Assembly: GCA_024346835.1 (NCBI GenBank)
Contig: AP024866.1
Location: 2,604,001-2,668,000 of the forward strand
Reading direction: 5' to 3'
Length of the DNA: 64,000 nucleotides
Origin: Vibrio comitans
GTDB lineage: Bacteria; Pseudomonadota; Gammaproteobacteria; Enterobacterales; Vibrionaceae
Numbering within the stretch: position 1 is the stretch's first letter; each line of letters starts with the position of its first letter. A program made the translations under genes and the position numbers. Shown here piece after piece: positions 44,066 through 53,274 of this stretch. The notes under the pieces were generated by a model. It was not told the DNA's origin. It made no database searches and worked only from the letters and a program-made list of their open reading frames with translations.

Positions 44066-45275
44066 ACCTCTGATCAAAATCTCTGGCCTGTATAAAATAT
44101 TTGGCCCCAAGCCGCAGTCCGTTTTACCTATGGTAAAAGAAGGACTAAGCAAGGATGAAGTACTTGCTAAAACTGGCCATACGGTAGGCTTGAAGGACAT
44201 CAATCTAGAGATTAATAACGGTGAAATTTTCGTTATCATGGGCTTATCTGGCTCAGGAAAATCCACTTTAATTCGTCACTTCAACCGTCTTATTGATCCC
44301 ACAGAAGGGCAAATAGACGTCGAAGGCACCGATGTCATGCAGTTCTCGCCAAAAGAGCTTGAAGAATTCCGCCGACATAAGATGTCGATGGTATTCCAAC
44401 GCTTTGGCCTGCTCCCTCACCGCAAAGTGATCGACAATGTTGCCTATGGCCTAGAAATCCAAGGTCTTGATAAAACTGAACGTCTAGCAAAGGCTACTGA
44501 ATGGGTGGAAACCGTAGGCCTCAAAGGCTACGAAGACCAATATCCATCACAGTTATCCGGTGGACAACAGCAACGTGTTGGCTTGGCTCGTGCTCTATGT
44601 ACTGATGCCGAAATTCTATTAATGGATGAAGCCTTCTCTGCGCTCGATCCACTAATTCGCAGTGAGATGCAGGATCAGTTGATTGAGCTTCAAGAGAAAC
44701 TGCATAAGACCATCATCTTCATCACTCACGACTTAGATGAAGCGCTTCGCATTGGTGACAAGATCGCTATTTTGAAAGATGGTGAGCTGGTACAGCAAGG
44801 CACACCAGATGAAATTCTATTGCATCCAGCGACCGATTACGTTGAAGCCTTCGTTAAAGACGTAAACCGTGCCCGAGCTCTGACTGTTGAAACGGTAATG
44901 CAAAAGCCCGCTCTGCGTATTACCACCAGCACTATCGAGGGTGCACTAAGGCAGATGAGAAAGTCCGAACACGACTACGGCTATCACGTTACCGAAGATG
45001 GTTACCAAGGCCTGATCACCGAAGAAACCCTGCAAGAAGCCTCTGAAGATGATGCTATCGATAACATAGAGCCAAGCCTGTATGAAGACGTACCCACCAT
45101 CTCATCAGAATCTGCAATTGAAGAGGTGCTTACCGAAGCCATTTCTTCCGATTACTCTCTACCAGTAATCAATGAAGAGGGCGAGCTAGAAGGTACCCTA
45201 GAAAAAGAGAAGGTTGCCGATATCTTCTCTGATAAAGAAGTGAAAGACGAAAAGGAAGAAGAGAAGGCGAGCTAG
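44058..45275 (+). CDS. proV: Glycine betaine/proline ABC transporter, ATPase
   Basis: ABC ATPase of 405 residues: Walker A GLSGSGKST, signature LSGGQQQRVGLARAL, Walker B ILLMDEAFSALD, H-loop ITHDLDEA. The N-terminal extension before the ABC domain (about 50 residues) is typical of ProV/OpuAA. A CBS domain pair after residue 275 would sense ionic strength, and a highly acidic/basic tail (KEVKDEKEEEKAS) ends the protein. Overlaps proW by 8 nt; a strong terminator follows. Confidence 0.9.
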   Translation: MTKPLIKISGLYKIFGPKPQSVLPMVKEGLSKDEVLAKTGHTVGLKDINLEINNGEIFVIMGLSGSGKSTLIRHFNRLIDPTEGQIDVEGTDVMQFSPKELEEFRRHKMSMVFQRFGLLPHRKVIDNVAYGLEIQGLDKTERLAKATEWVETVGLKGYEDQYPSQLSGGQQQRVGLARALCTDAEILLMDEAFSALDPLIRSEMQDQLIELQEKLHKTIIFITHDLDEALRIGDKIAILKDGELVQQGTPDEILLHPATDYVEAFVKDVNRARALTVETVMQKPALRITTSTIEGALRQMRKSEHDYGYHVTEDGYQGLITEETLQEASEDDAIDNIEPSLYEDVPTISSESAIEEVLTEAISSDYSLPVINEEGELEGTLEKEKVADIFSDKEVKDEKEEEKAS

Positions 45276-45296
45276 TATCCTTCTCTTTCTTAAATT

Positions 45297-45335
45297 AAAA
45301 GGCCTGATAGCACTTGGTGTCATCAGGCCTTTTTG
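45297..45335. terminator. Bidirectional terminator proV / LysR
   Basis: Stem AAAAGGCCTGAT / ATCAGGCCTTTT plus a T, between convergent genes. Confidence 0.88.
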
Positions 45336-45338
45336 CTA

Positions 45339-46253
45339 TCAGATTTCAGAAAACCTTTCATACAGAAAATCCAAAAATAGGCGAATACGTTTAGGCTGAT
45401 ACTTCTTATCTAGGTAGTACACCTTCAAGTCTGTACTCGTGTCGGTAGTGGCTGAATTGAAGTTCTTTGTATAATTATCCAGTACTGTAACCAGCACTCC
45501 GCGGCTGATCTCTGATTGAATATCTAAACGTGATTTCATGGCGATTCCCTGCCCATCTATCGCAAGTTGTTTAATTATCTCACCATCATCAGACAACATC
45601 TTTGGCTTCACGGTTACAGATTCGAGCTTATCGTTTTTTCTGAAGTACCAAGTTTTCAGTTCTTGTTCAGCGCTCAACATAACCAAAGCATGATGCTCAG
45701 AGAGATCACTTGGAGCTTTGGGAACACCATGATCTTTTAAGTACTCAGGTGAGGCACACAGTACGCGCTCACTCTTGCCGAGTCTTCTAGATATAATGTT
45801 GCTGTCATGCAGTTCTCCATAGCGAATCACTAGATCAACGCCACTGTCTGCAATGTTGTGTACATGATCATTCAAATAGAGGGATGGTGTGATCTCCGGA
45901 TAACGATCTGTAAATTCAGAGATGATAGGCAAAAGTATCTGCTTACCAATGTCTTTTGGCGCTACTATCTTAATTGGCCCCAGGGTGAGCTGAGTGCCTT
46001 GTTTAATCAGGCTTTCTGTTTCGTTCACACTATCCAAAATATCTAGGCAAGATCGATAATACAACTCTCCTGCCTCAGTGAGTGAAAGATGGCGCGTTGT
46101 ACGATTGAGCAACTTAACTCCATAACGCTCTTCCAACGCTTGTAACCGAGTAGTGATGGAGGCGGCTGAAACCCCAAGCTTTCGCGCTGTGCCTGCCATG
46201 CTTTTCTGCTCCACTATCGCGACAAACATAGCCATATCAGAAAGTTTATCCAT
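45339..46253 (-). CDS. LysR-family transcriptional regulator
   Basis: 304 residues. The N-terminal helix-turn-helix is MAMFVAIVEQKSMAGTARKL through SAASITTRLQALEERYGVKL, followed by the effector-binding periplasmic-protein-like domain. It belongs to the CrgA/AaeR-like branch judging from RTTRHLSLTEAGELYY. It is divergent from the MFS transporter at 46366 with a 112-nt shared control region, so it very likely regulates that transporter. The inducer is unknown. Confidence 0.88.
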   Translation of the reverse strand: MDKLSDMAMFVAIVEQKSMAGTARKLGVSAASITTRLQALEERYGVKLLNRTTRHLSLTEAGELYYRSCLDILDSVNETESLIKQGTQLTLGPIKIVAPKDIGKQILLPIISEFTDRYPEITPSLYLNDHVHNIADSGVDLVIRYGELHDSNIISRRLGKSERVLCASPEYLKDHGVPKAPSDLSEHHALVMLSAEQELKTWYFRKNDKLESVTVKPKMLSDDGEIIKQLAIDGQGIAMKSRLDIQSEISRGVLVTVLDNYTKNFNSATTDTSTDLKVYYLDKKYQPKRIRLFLDFLYERFSEI

Positions 46254-46365
46254 AACTGCCCCATTATTAACTTCAGCTAAATAATATATTCATTTTTTAG
46301 TCAATTATCAAAATATGCATAAGAAGTAATAATAGCGCCATTGAAACGAATCACTGGAGTACATT

Positions 46366-47559
46366 ATGACTCAACAAAAAATGCCAATGCAGGTCTGGAT
46401 ATTAACGCTGGCAGCGTTTGCCATAGGCACTGCAGAGTTTGTCATCGCGGGTATCCTGCCACAAATTGCTACATCACTGTCTATTACAGAAGGCCAAGCG
46501 GGATACTTAATCAGTGCCTACGCTCTAGCTATTGTTGTCGGGGGCCCAATTCTGACCATTTATCTAGCCAAATTTAACAAGAAGAACGTACTTATTGGTC
46601 TAATGGGACTGTTTATCTTAGGCAACATCCTCTCGGCACTAGCGCCAAATTACACTTTACTGCTTGCTAGCCGCGTAATCGCGGGGTTAGTTCAGGGGCC
46701 TTTTTACGGTATCGGTGCAGTAGTGGCGACAAATCTAGTTTCCGAGAAAATGGCAGGTAGAGCTGTAGGACAAATGTTTGCAGGGCTTACTCTAGCTAAT
46801 GTACTGGGTGTGCCGGCAGGTACTTGGATAAGCCTAACCTTTGGTTGGAGCAATACCTTCTTAACAGTGGCGGCTTTTGGCGCTGTTGCGCTTGTATTTA
46901 TCATGCTCGCTATCCACTCTTCAGGTCATAGTGAAGCCAAAGACATCAAAACCCAATTACAAGCCTTCAAGAACCCTATGCTATTGATAAGTTTAGCTAT
47001 TACTGCCTTCGCTTGGTCAGGCTTTATGACGCTTTACGGCTACATTGCCCCTATTGCAATGCATGTGACCGGCTTTGAACAAGACTCAGTTACTTGGATT
47101 CTGGTATTGGTTGGTGTTGGCTTAATTATTGGCAATACATTGGGTGGTCGCTCTTCAGATAAAAGCTTAACTAAAGCCTCTATGTTTTGGGCCATCGCTC
47201 TCATCGTATCGCTGCTACTAGTGGGCCTGTTTACAGGCAGCAAAGTACTGTTCGTTGGATCTCTTTTCATCTTTGGTATCGCTTCATTTGCCAACGTACC
47301 AGCAATGCAATTGCGTGTAATGAATCACGGTGGAGAAGGTCAAGAATTAGCTGCTACAGCCAACATCTCAGCATTCAATCTAGCGAATGCATTTGGAGGC
47401 TTCCTTGGTGGCATAGTGTTAGATGGGCATCTTGGGGCTAGCATGATCCCTTACACTGCAGCAATTGTTCCAATTATAGGTCTGCTATTAATCTTCAAAG
47501 CCAATAAGGGCGAAACAAGCAAAATATCTGAGGATACTTTGAAAGTAGTAACAAGCTAA
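46366..47559 (+). CDS. MFS transporter, DHA1 drug-efflux type
   Basis: 397 residues, twelve membrane helices. The first helix and loop (FAIGTAEFVIAGILPQIA) and the antiporter motif RVIAGLVQGPFYG are characteristic of the DHA1 group (AraJ/YdhP/NepI-like) that exports drugs, sugars or nucleosides. GGAG lies 6 nt before the ATG. Its divergent LysR neighbour points to induction by a small molecule. The substrate cannot be told from sequence. Confidence 0.87.
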   Translation: MTQQKMPMQVWILTLAAFAIGTAEFVIAGILPQIATSLSITEGQAGYLISAYALAIVVGGPILTIYLAKFNKKNVLIGLMGLFILGNILSALAPNYTLLLASRVIAGLVQGPFYGIGAVVATNLVSEKMAGRAVGQMFAGLTLANVLGVPAGTWISLTFGWSNTFLTVAAFGAVALVFIMLAIHSSGHSEAKDIKTQLQAFKNPMLLISLAITAFAWSGFMTLYGYIAPIAMHVTGFEQDSVTWILVLVGVGLIIGNTLGGRSSDKSLTKASMFWAIALIVSLLLVGLFTGSKVLFVGSLFIFGIASFANVPAMQLRVMNHGGEGQELAATANISAFNLANAFGGFLGGIVLDGHLGASMIPYTAAIVPIIGLLLIFKANKGETSKISEDTLKVVTS

Positions 47560-47575
47560 GTATTTACCGGACATA

Positions 47576-47608
47576 AAAAAGCCGATAGGTTCTCTCTATC
47601 GGCTTCTT
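47576..47608. terminator. Terminator MFS / eda
   Basis: Stem AAGCCGATAG / CTATCGGCTT with a GTTCTCT loop, between convergent genes. Confidence 0.85.
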
Positions 47609-47629
47609 AGTTATTTAAATATCAATAAG

Positions 47630-48238
47630 TTACAATGCTTTTATCAACTGCGCTATCGCATCCCAATCTTGTTCATCAACAAGCTTAGTTGGAACGATCC
47701 AAGTACCTCCACAAGCCACTACTGCATCAATTGCTAGGTAGTCTGATAAGTTCTTAGGACTAACCCCACCTGTAGGCATAAAGCTAACTGGATAAACAGC
47801 TGTGAGCGCTTTAAGCATAGGTACACCTCCTGAAGGCTCAGCCGGGAAGAACTTCAAGGTCTTCAAGCCAAGCTCCATCGCTTGTTCCACCAAGCTAGGG
47901 TTGTTTACCCCTGGAATAATTGGCATGCTGCGTTGCTGGCAGTAAGTAACGACCTTAGGGTTAAAACCAGGACTTACTACAAAGTCGGCACCGGCTTCTA
48001 TTGCTTGATCCACTTGTGCAGTGTTGAGCACTGTACCTGCACCTATAAGCAACTCAGGGTAGGCTTCACGCATAAGACGAATTGACTCGGCTCCTGCTTC
48101 AGTGCGGAATGTCACCTCAGCACAAGGTAACCCATTTTCTACTAGCACTTTAGCTAACGGTACTGCTTGCTGTGCATTGTTAATGGTGATTACCGGAACA
48201 ACCTTAATCTCACGCAGTTGCTGTTCTATATTCGACAT
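47630..48238 (-). CDS. eda: KDPG/KHG aldolase
   Basis: Eda splits 2-keto-3-deoxy-6-phosphogluconate into pyruvate and glyceraldehyde-3-phosphate, the second Entner-Doudoroff step. 202 residues, TIM barrel. Catalytic Glu is in CAEVTFRTEAG, and the Schiff-base Lys in LKFFPAEPSGG. It lies 8 nt after the gluconate permease gene and forms an operon with it, divergent from gntK-edd. Confidence 0.95.
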   Translation of the reverse strand: MSNIEQQLREIKVVPVITINNAQQAVPLAKVLVENGLPCAEVTFRTEAGAESIRLMREAYPELLIGAGTVLNTAQVDQAIEAGADFVVSPGFNPKVVTYCQQRSMPIIPGVNNPSLVEQAMELGLKTLKFFPAEPSGGVPMLKALTAVYPVSFMPTGGVSPKNLSDYLAIDAVVACGGTWIVPTKLVDEQDWDAIAQLIKAL

Positions 48239-48246
48239 GTTGGCCC

Positions 48247-49623
48247 CTAAAGAATGAAGCTAAGAGTTGCAACAATGATGAAGGCAATACTACCTAGTAG
48301 CGTCTCCATCACAGTCCAAGTTTTAAGCGTGGTCTTCTCATCCATTTCCATAAGACGAGACACTAGCCAGAAACCTGAATCATTGAAGTGAGAAAGTACT
48401 GTTGCACCACCTGCGATAGAGATAACGATGAAACAAAGGTCTAGCTCAGAAAGACCTGTTGTCGCTGCAACAGTTGGGGCAATCAAGGCTGCTGTGGTAG
48501 TCAAAGCGACCGTTGCAGAGCCTTGCGCTACACGCAGGCAAGTAGAAATTACAAACGCTGCAACCACAATTGGCATACCTGTATCAGAAAGTACTCCTGC
48601 TAGAGCATCACCAATGCCACTCGCACGTAGTACGCCACCAAACATGCCACCAGCACCCGTCACTAAGATGACCGCACAAATAGGAGCAAGAGAGTCACCA
48701 CACAGTTTTTCAAGCTTTGCCATGCCGTAATCTTTAGCAAATACCAACAAGCACACTAACAGCGTAATCAAAAGTGCAATTGGCGTTTTACCTAGCATTC
48801 GTAAGAACTCTACCACCGCTGATTTACCATCAATAACACCGGCAACCGATAACGTATTCAGACCAGTATCCAGACAGATAAGTACTACCGGAAGAACTAG
48901 GATAGCCATTACAGTGCCAAATTTTGGCAATCGAGATTCATCCACAATAGCGTCACTATTGAAGAAAGCTTTTGATAGTGGAATATCGAATTTCTTACCT
49001 GCATACAAACCAAATAGGTAAGCACCAAAGTACCAAGTCGGGATAGCAACTAAGATACCAACAAACAGCAGTAGACCGATGTTTGCGCCAAGCAAATCAG
49101 CCGCCGCTACTGGACCTGGGTGCGGTGGTACAAAGGCATGCATAACTGCGAAGGCACCTGCTGAAGGCAGAGCATATTTAAGTGGTGAGCCACCAAAGCG
49201 CTTAGCAACGCTAAAGATGATTGGCATCATGACCACAAGGCCAGCATCAAAGAAGATAGGGAAACCAAATAGCAAAGATGCGATACCTAATGCTAAAGGT
49301 GCACGCTCTTTACCAAAGCGTCCTATCAAGGTATCCGCAAGCACCTTAGCACCGCCTGTTACCTCAAGTATTTTGCCTATCATGGCACCAAGACCAACAA
49401 GAAGAGCAACTGAGGCTAACGTACCTCCGAAACCGCCCATCATAGTTGGTACCACTTGGTCTGTACTCACCCCTGTAGCAATCGCTGTACCCAAACTCAC
49501 AAGAGTCAGAGAAGCAAAAGCATGAACTTTTAGTTTTATAATTAGAAATAGTAAAGCTGCAATAGCTAAACCTGCGATTGTTAACAGATATGTAGGATCT
49601 GAGGCTTGGGCAATCTGCTCCAT
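48247..49623 (-). CDS. GntP-family gluconate permease
   Basis: 458 residues with about twelve to fourteen membrane segments. The family is recognised from SVAKRFGGSPLKYALPSAGA, HAFVPPHPGPVAAADLLGAN and FNDSGFWLVSRLMEM. It imports D-gluconate with protons. Which E. coli paralog (GntT, GntU, GntP) it matches best I cannot decide. First gene of the gntP-eda operon, transcribed away from gntK across a shared operator region. Confidence 0.9.
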   Translation of the reverse strand: MEQIAQASDPTYLLTIAGLAIAALLFLIIKLKVHAFASLTLVSLGTAIATGVSTDQVVPTMMGGFGGTLASVALLVGLGAMIGKILEVTGGAKVLADTLIGRFGKERAPLALGIASLLFGFPIFFDAGLVVMMPIIFSVAKRFGGSPLKYALPSAGAFAVMHAFVPPHPGPVAAADLLGANIGLLLFVGILVAIPTWYFGAYLFGLYAGKKFDIPLSKAFFNSDAIVDESRLPKFGTVMAILVLPVVLICLDTGLNTLSVAGVIDGKSAVVEFLRMLGKTPIALLITLLVCLLVFAKDYGMAKLEKLCGDSLAPICAVILVTGAGGMFGGVLRASGIGDALAGVLSDTGMPIVVAAFVISTCLRVAQGSATVALTTTAALIAPTVAATTGLSELDLCFIVISIAGGATVLSHFNDSGFWLVSRLMEMDEKTTLKTWTVMETLLGSIAFIIVATLSFIL

Positions 49624-49649
49624 GGTTCCACCTTTGGAATTAAAATATT

Positions 49650-49665
49650 TGTGTGTTGGTTCACA
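49650..49665. promoter_or_regulatory. CRP site in gntP/gntK control region
   Basis: TGTGTGTTGGTTCACA matches TGTGA-N6-TCACA at 9 of 10 conserved positions. If gntK transcription starts near 49718, the site is centred at about -61, a class I activating position. The start point is estimated from a weak -10 (TAAGAT, 49706-49711). Confidence 0.55.
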
Positions 49666-49674
49666 TCTAACTAA

Positions 49675-49700
49675 GTTACGGGTAACATGTTACCCGTAAC
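49675..49700. promoter_or_regulatory. Double GntR operator
   Basis: A perfect 26-bp palindrome made of GTTACGGGTAACAT and its inverse. Each half contains one copy of the GntR box ATGTTACCCGTAAC, and the two copies share the central ACATGT. It lies between the divergent gluconate transport and catabolism operons, so one repressor cluster can control both. Confidence 0.75.
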
Positions 49701-49777
49701 AATAATAAGATAAACCTATATTTTGAAGTGGTGTCGAAAATTGAGATCACGCGCAAACTTTATCGAAAGGAACAATT

Positions 49778-50299
49778 ATGGCGGGCAGTAGCATTATCGT
49801 AATGGGTGTATGCGCTAGTGGAAAAAGCACTATCGGCGCTCAATTAGCACAGAAGTTAGGGTACAAGTTCATTGATGGTGATGACCTTCATCCTAGAGCA
49901 AATATTCAGAAAATGGCGTCAGGAATGCCATTAGATGATAACGATCGAACACCTTGGCTAGAACGAATTCGTGATGCTGCTTATAGCTTAGAGAGCAAGA
50001 ATGAACATGGCGTAATCGTCTGCTCTGCTCTGAAAAAGAAATATCGCGAGCAAATTCGCGAAGGCAATAGCAACGTTACCTTCTTATTCTTGGACGGCAG
50101 CATGGACCTCATCATGGAGCGCATGAAGCAACGTAAAGGTCACTTTATGAAGTTGAATATGGTCACCAGTCAATTTGACGCCTTAGAAAGACCAGACGCT
50201 GAACCAAAGACTATCGTCATCGACATTGATTGCAGTATCGCAGAAGTTGTTGAGCGATCTGCTGTTGCCATTACAGAAAAAAGTGAGAACCTTGCATGA
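49778..50299 (+). CDS. gntK: Gluconokinase
   Basis: Phosphorylates gluconate to 6-phosphogluconate. 173 residues. P-loop MGVCASGKST at the N-terminus, substrate region DGDDLHPRANIQKMASGMPL and the lid-proximal VCSALKKKYREQIR are diagnostic. GAAAGGAAC stands in front of the ATG. Its end overlaps the edd start by 4 nt (ATGA), giving a gntK-edd operon. Confidence 0.94.
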   Translation: MAGSSIIVMGVCASGKSTIGAQLAQKLGYKFIDGDDLHPRANIQKMASGMPLDDNDRTPWLERIRDAAYSLESKNEHGVIVCSALKKKYREQIREGNSNVTFLFLDGSMDLIMERMKQRKGHFMKLNMVTSQFDALERPDAEPKTIVIDIDCSIAEVVERSAVAITEKSENLA

Positions 50300-52092
50300 T
50301 TCATCCAACCGTCCAAGCTGTAACAGAGCGTTTGATTGAACGAAGCCTTGAAACTCGCGCTGCTTTTATTACTCAAACTCAGCAACAAGCAGAACAAGGC
50401 AAGGTTCGTGCTCACTTATCCTGTGGCAACCTTGCTCATGCTGTAGCTGCATCATGCTCTTCTGAAAAGAGCCAGATTCTCGATTTCACTCGCTCAAATG
50501 TGGCGCTAATTACCTCTTACAATGACATGCTAAGTGCTCATCAGCCTTATCAATATTACCCTGAACAAATTAAGAAATCTCTTGCTGAACTTGGCCATAC
50601 AGCGCAAGTAGCGGGTGGCGTACCAGCAATGTGTGATGGTGTGACCCAAGGTCAGGCTGGTATGGATATGTCTTTGTTTTCTCGTGATTTAATCGCGCAA
50701 TCAACGGCACTGTCTTTAAGTCACAACATGTTTGATGCCACTTTGCTATTGGGCATCTGTGACAAAATTGCTCCAGGGCAACTCATGGGCGCACTCGCAT
50801 ACGCGCACTTGCCAACGGCATTCGTACCAGCAGGCCTAATGCCAACTGGTATCAGCAATGAAGAGAAAGTCAGTGTTCGTCAGCAATACGCTGCAGGTGA
50901 AGTTGGCAAAGATGCCCTTCTGGAAATGGAATGTCAGGCATACCACTCGGCCGGTACTTGCACCTTCTACGGCACCGCAAATACCAATCAACTGGTGTTT
51001 GAAGCAATGGGCTTGATGCTGCCAGGTTCTGCGTTTATTCAACCAAACTCTGATCTTCGCCATGCATTAACCGATTTCGCCTCCAAAAAGATCGCATCAA
51101 TGACTGCGGGCTCAAGTCATTTCCGCCCTCTTTCTGATGTAGTCAATGAAAAGAGCCTGATCAATGGTGTGATTGCTCTGCTTGCTTCTGGTGGCAGTAC
51201 TAACCACACCATCCATATGTTGGCAGTGGCACGTGCCGCGGGCATCCAATTAACGTGGCAAGATATCAGCGATCTTTCTAATACTGTTCCACTGCTGGCT
51301 CGAGTCTATCCAAACGGCCCTGCGGACATGAACGCATTCCAAGAAGCCGGAGGCGTTCCAGCCCTGCTGCATAGACTGGATCAAGCGAATCTACTGCATC
51401 AAGATGTTACCCCAACCTTTGGCAGCTTCGAAGAGCAGATGACACTGCCAAGCTTGAAGGAAGGGAAATTAGTGTGGAATCACTGCCAAGGCAGTGCCGA
51501 TGCCGGTGTTATCTCAGCAACCGATGAGGTATTCCAGGAAACTGGTGGTACTCGCGTGCTGAATGGCAACTTAGGCCGCTCAGTAGTCAAAGTATCTGCG
51601 GTAAAAGAAGATCAACGCGTGATAGAAGCACCTGCGATTGTCTTTCAGTCTCAACACGATGTAGAAGCTGCTTACCAACGCGGAGAACTGAACAAGGACT
51701 GCGTAGTTGTGGTTACACATAATGGCCCGGCAGCAAACGGCATGCCTGAGCTTCACAAGCTAATGCCAATTCTTGGCAATATCCAAAAAGCTGGCCATAA
51801 GATAGCCTTGGTCACTGATGGCCGCTTATCAGGCGCATCAGGCAAGATCCCATCAGCGATCCACATCTCTCCCGAAGCAATCCGTGGTGGTGCCATTGGT
51901 TTGGTAAGAGACGGCGATATGATTCGTTTGGATTGTCAAACCGCTGAACTGAACAACCTTGCTGACACTAGCGGTCGTACGATGCTAGATATCGATACTG
52001 AAGCGGATCAAATGACTTGGGGACGTAACTTATTTAAGACCATCCGCCAAACGGTAACCAGCGCAGAAGAAGGCGCTAGCTTTATCATCTAA
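50296..52092 (+). CDS. edd: 6-phosphogluconate dehydratase
   Basis: Edd makes KDPG from 6-phosphogluconate, the first Entner-Doudoroff step. 598 residues of the IlvD/Edd family, with an iron-sulfur cluster held by Cys in AMCDGVTQGQAGMD, LLGICDKIAPG and SAGTCTFYGTANTN. The C-terminal VTDGRLSGASGKIPSAIHIS is the family signature. Coupled to gntK; a terminator follows. Confidence 0.96.
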   Translation: MIHPTVQAVTERLIERSLETRAAFITQTQQQAEQGKVRAHLSCGNLAHAVAASCSSEKSQILDFTRSNVALITSYNDMLSAHQPYQYYPEQIKKSLAELGHTAQVAGGVPAMCDGVTQGQAGMDMSLFSRDLIAQSTALSLSHNMFDATLLLGICDKIAPGQLMGALAYAHLPTAFVPAGLMPTGISNEEKVSVRQQYAAGEVGKDALLEMECQAYHSAGTCTFYGTANTNQLVFEAMGLMLPGSAFIQPNSDLRHALTDFASKKIASMTAGSSHFRPLSDVVNEKSLINGVIALLASGGSTNHTIHMLAVARAAGIQLTWQDISDLSNTVPLLARVYPNGPADMNAFQEAGGVPALLHRLDQANLLHQDVTPTFGSFEEQMTLPSLKEGKLVWNHCQGSADAGVISATDEVFQETGGTRVLNGNLGRSVVKVSAVKEDQRVIEAPAIVFQSQHDVEAAYQRGELNKDCVVVVTHNGPAANGMPELHKLMPILGNIQKAGHKIALVTDGRLSGASGKIPSAIHISPEAIRGGAIGLVRDGDMIRLDCQTAELNNLADTSGRTMLDIDTEADQMTWGRNLFKTIRQTVTSAEEGASFII

Positions 52093-52121
52093 CGTTTAAC
52101 GAATAGATGTGGGAATGTCAG

Positions 52122-52147
52122 GCCAGCGAGTATTCGCTGGCTTTTTT
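52122..52147. terminator. Terminator edd / gntR
   Basis: Perfect 8-bp stem GCCAGCGA / TCGCTGGC, GTAT loop and six T. Confidence 0.9.
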
Positions 52148-52151
52148 ATCG

Positions 52152-53159
52152 CTATACACTCTCGCCTTGAGTAAAGCTATAACCCATGTCGACTTGTGGA
52201 CTAGTAGTCAATTTACCTTGCAGGCGTTGGATAAGAAGATCTGCACTTTTAGCGCCAATGTCGTATCGTGGGGTATCAATACTAGTGAGTATTGGGCGAA
52301 TAGTTTGCCCCATCTCCAAGGCATTGTAACCAATCACGGAAATCTGCTTAGGCACTTCTAAGCCACGCTGCTGGGCACTTAATACGGTACCTATCGCGAT
52401 ATCATCATTAGTGCAAAACACTCCATCTAAGTCAGGATAGGTTTCCAAAGCCTTGTCTAACAAGGCATGCCCTAACGACGAACTTGAATGTTCCGACGTC
52501 AGTATGTGTTTAGGTGTTAATCCTGCTTCTAGCAACGCCTTATCATAGCCCTGCATACGCAACTTAGTACGTGTATCTAAACGAGCACCAAAATAAGCAA
52601 TAGAAGTCTTACCCGCTGCGATCAGTTTTTTAACTGCAACGTAGGAAGCTTCTACATGATCCAGCCCAACGGCTATATCAATGGGGTTCTCGGGAAGTTC
52701 CATTGTTTCAACTACGGGCACGTTAGCGTTCTTTATCATCTGCAGAGTGCGTTTAGTGTGATGGCTTTCGGTTAGAATTAAACCGTCAACTTGATAGGCA
52801 AGCAAAGAGGCTATCTTGCGCTCTTCTTCCTCTTCATCATAGCTAAAGTGGGCTATCAAGATTTCATAACCTTGTGCCTTAGTGATCGCTTCTATGCCTT
52901 GAACAAATGAGGCAAAGATTTGGTTAGATAGTGATGGGAGCAGCACCCCGATTGCCTTGCTAGAGGATTTTGAAAGCATGGCAGGGGCTCGATTTTCAAT
53001 ATAACCGACCTCTTCTAATACCGCAGATATCTTGTGGCGTGTTTTCTCGGCGACTGAATCCGGATTGCGTAAATAACGCGATACGGTCATCTTGGTTACG
53101 CCAACCAAATCGGCTACGTCCTGTAGCGTGGGTCTGTTCTTCTTTGGGGTTTGCGTCAT
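52152..53159 (-). CDS. gntR: LacI-family regulator GntR
   Basis: 335 residues (E. coli GntR 331). The LacI headpiece is TLQDVADLVGVTKMTVSRYL with the hinge and minor-groove helix about residues 50-60, followed by the sugar-binding domain. It is convergent with edd and next to the gluconate genes, so it should be the repressor of the operators at 49675-49700, released by gluconate. Its own 115-nt upstream region shows no GntR box. Confidence 0.92.
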   Translation of the reverse strand: MTQTPKKNRPTLQDVADLVGVTKMTVSRYLRNPDSVAEKTRHKISAVLEEVGYIENRAPAMLSKSSSKAIGVLLPSLSNQIFASFVQGIEAITKAQGYEILIAHFSYDEEEEERKIASLLAYQVDGLILTESHHTKRTLQMIKNANVPVVETMELPENPIDIAVGLDHVEASYVAVKKLIAAGKTSIAYFGARLDTRTKLRMQGYDKALLEAGLTPKHILTSEHSSSSLGHALLDKALETYPDLDGVFCTNDDIAIGTVLSAQQRGLEVPKQISVIGYNALEMGQTIRPILTSIDTPRYDIGAKSADLLIQRLQGKLTTSPQVDMGYSFTQGESV

Positions 53160-53274
53160 AAAAAGCGATAGGTCCTAATAATGCTGTCATCATTATGACC
53201 AATCACTTTAATGCATACAACATATTGCGCCAGTGGAAAGGCGACTCACACAATATTAGAAGGCAAATAACCTC

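Noticed and set aside
53160..53274. GntR box upstream of gntR for autoregulation
   Set aside because: The region has a GTCAT / ATGAC pair but nothing like ATGTTACC; not supported.
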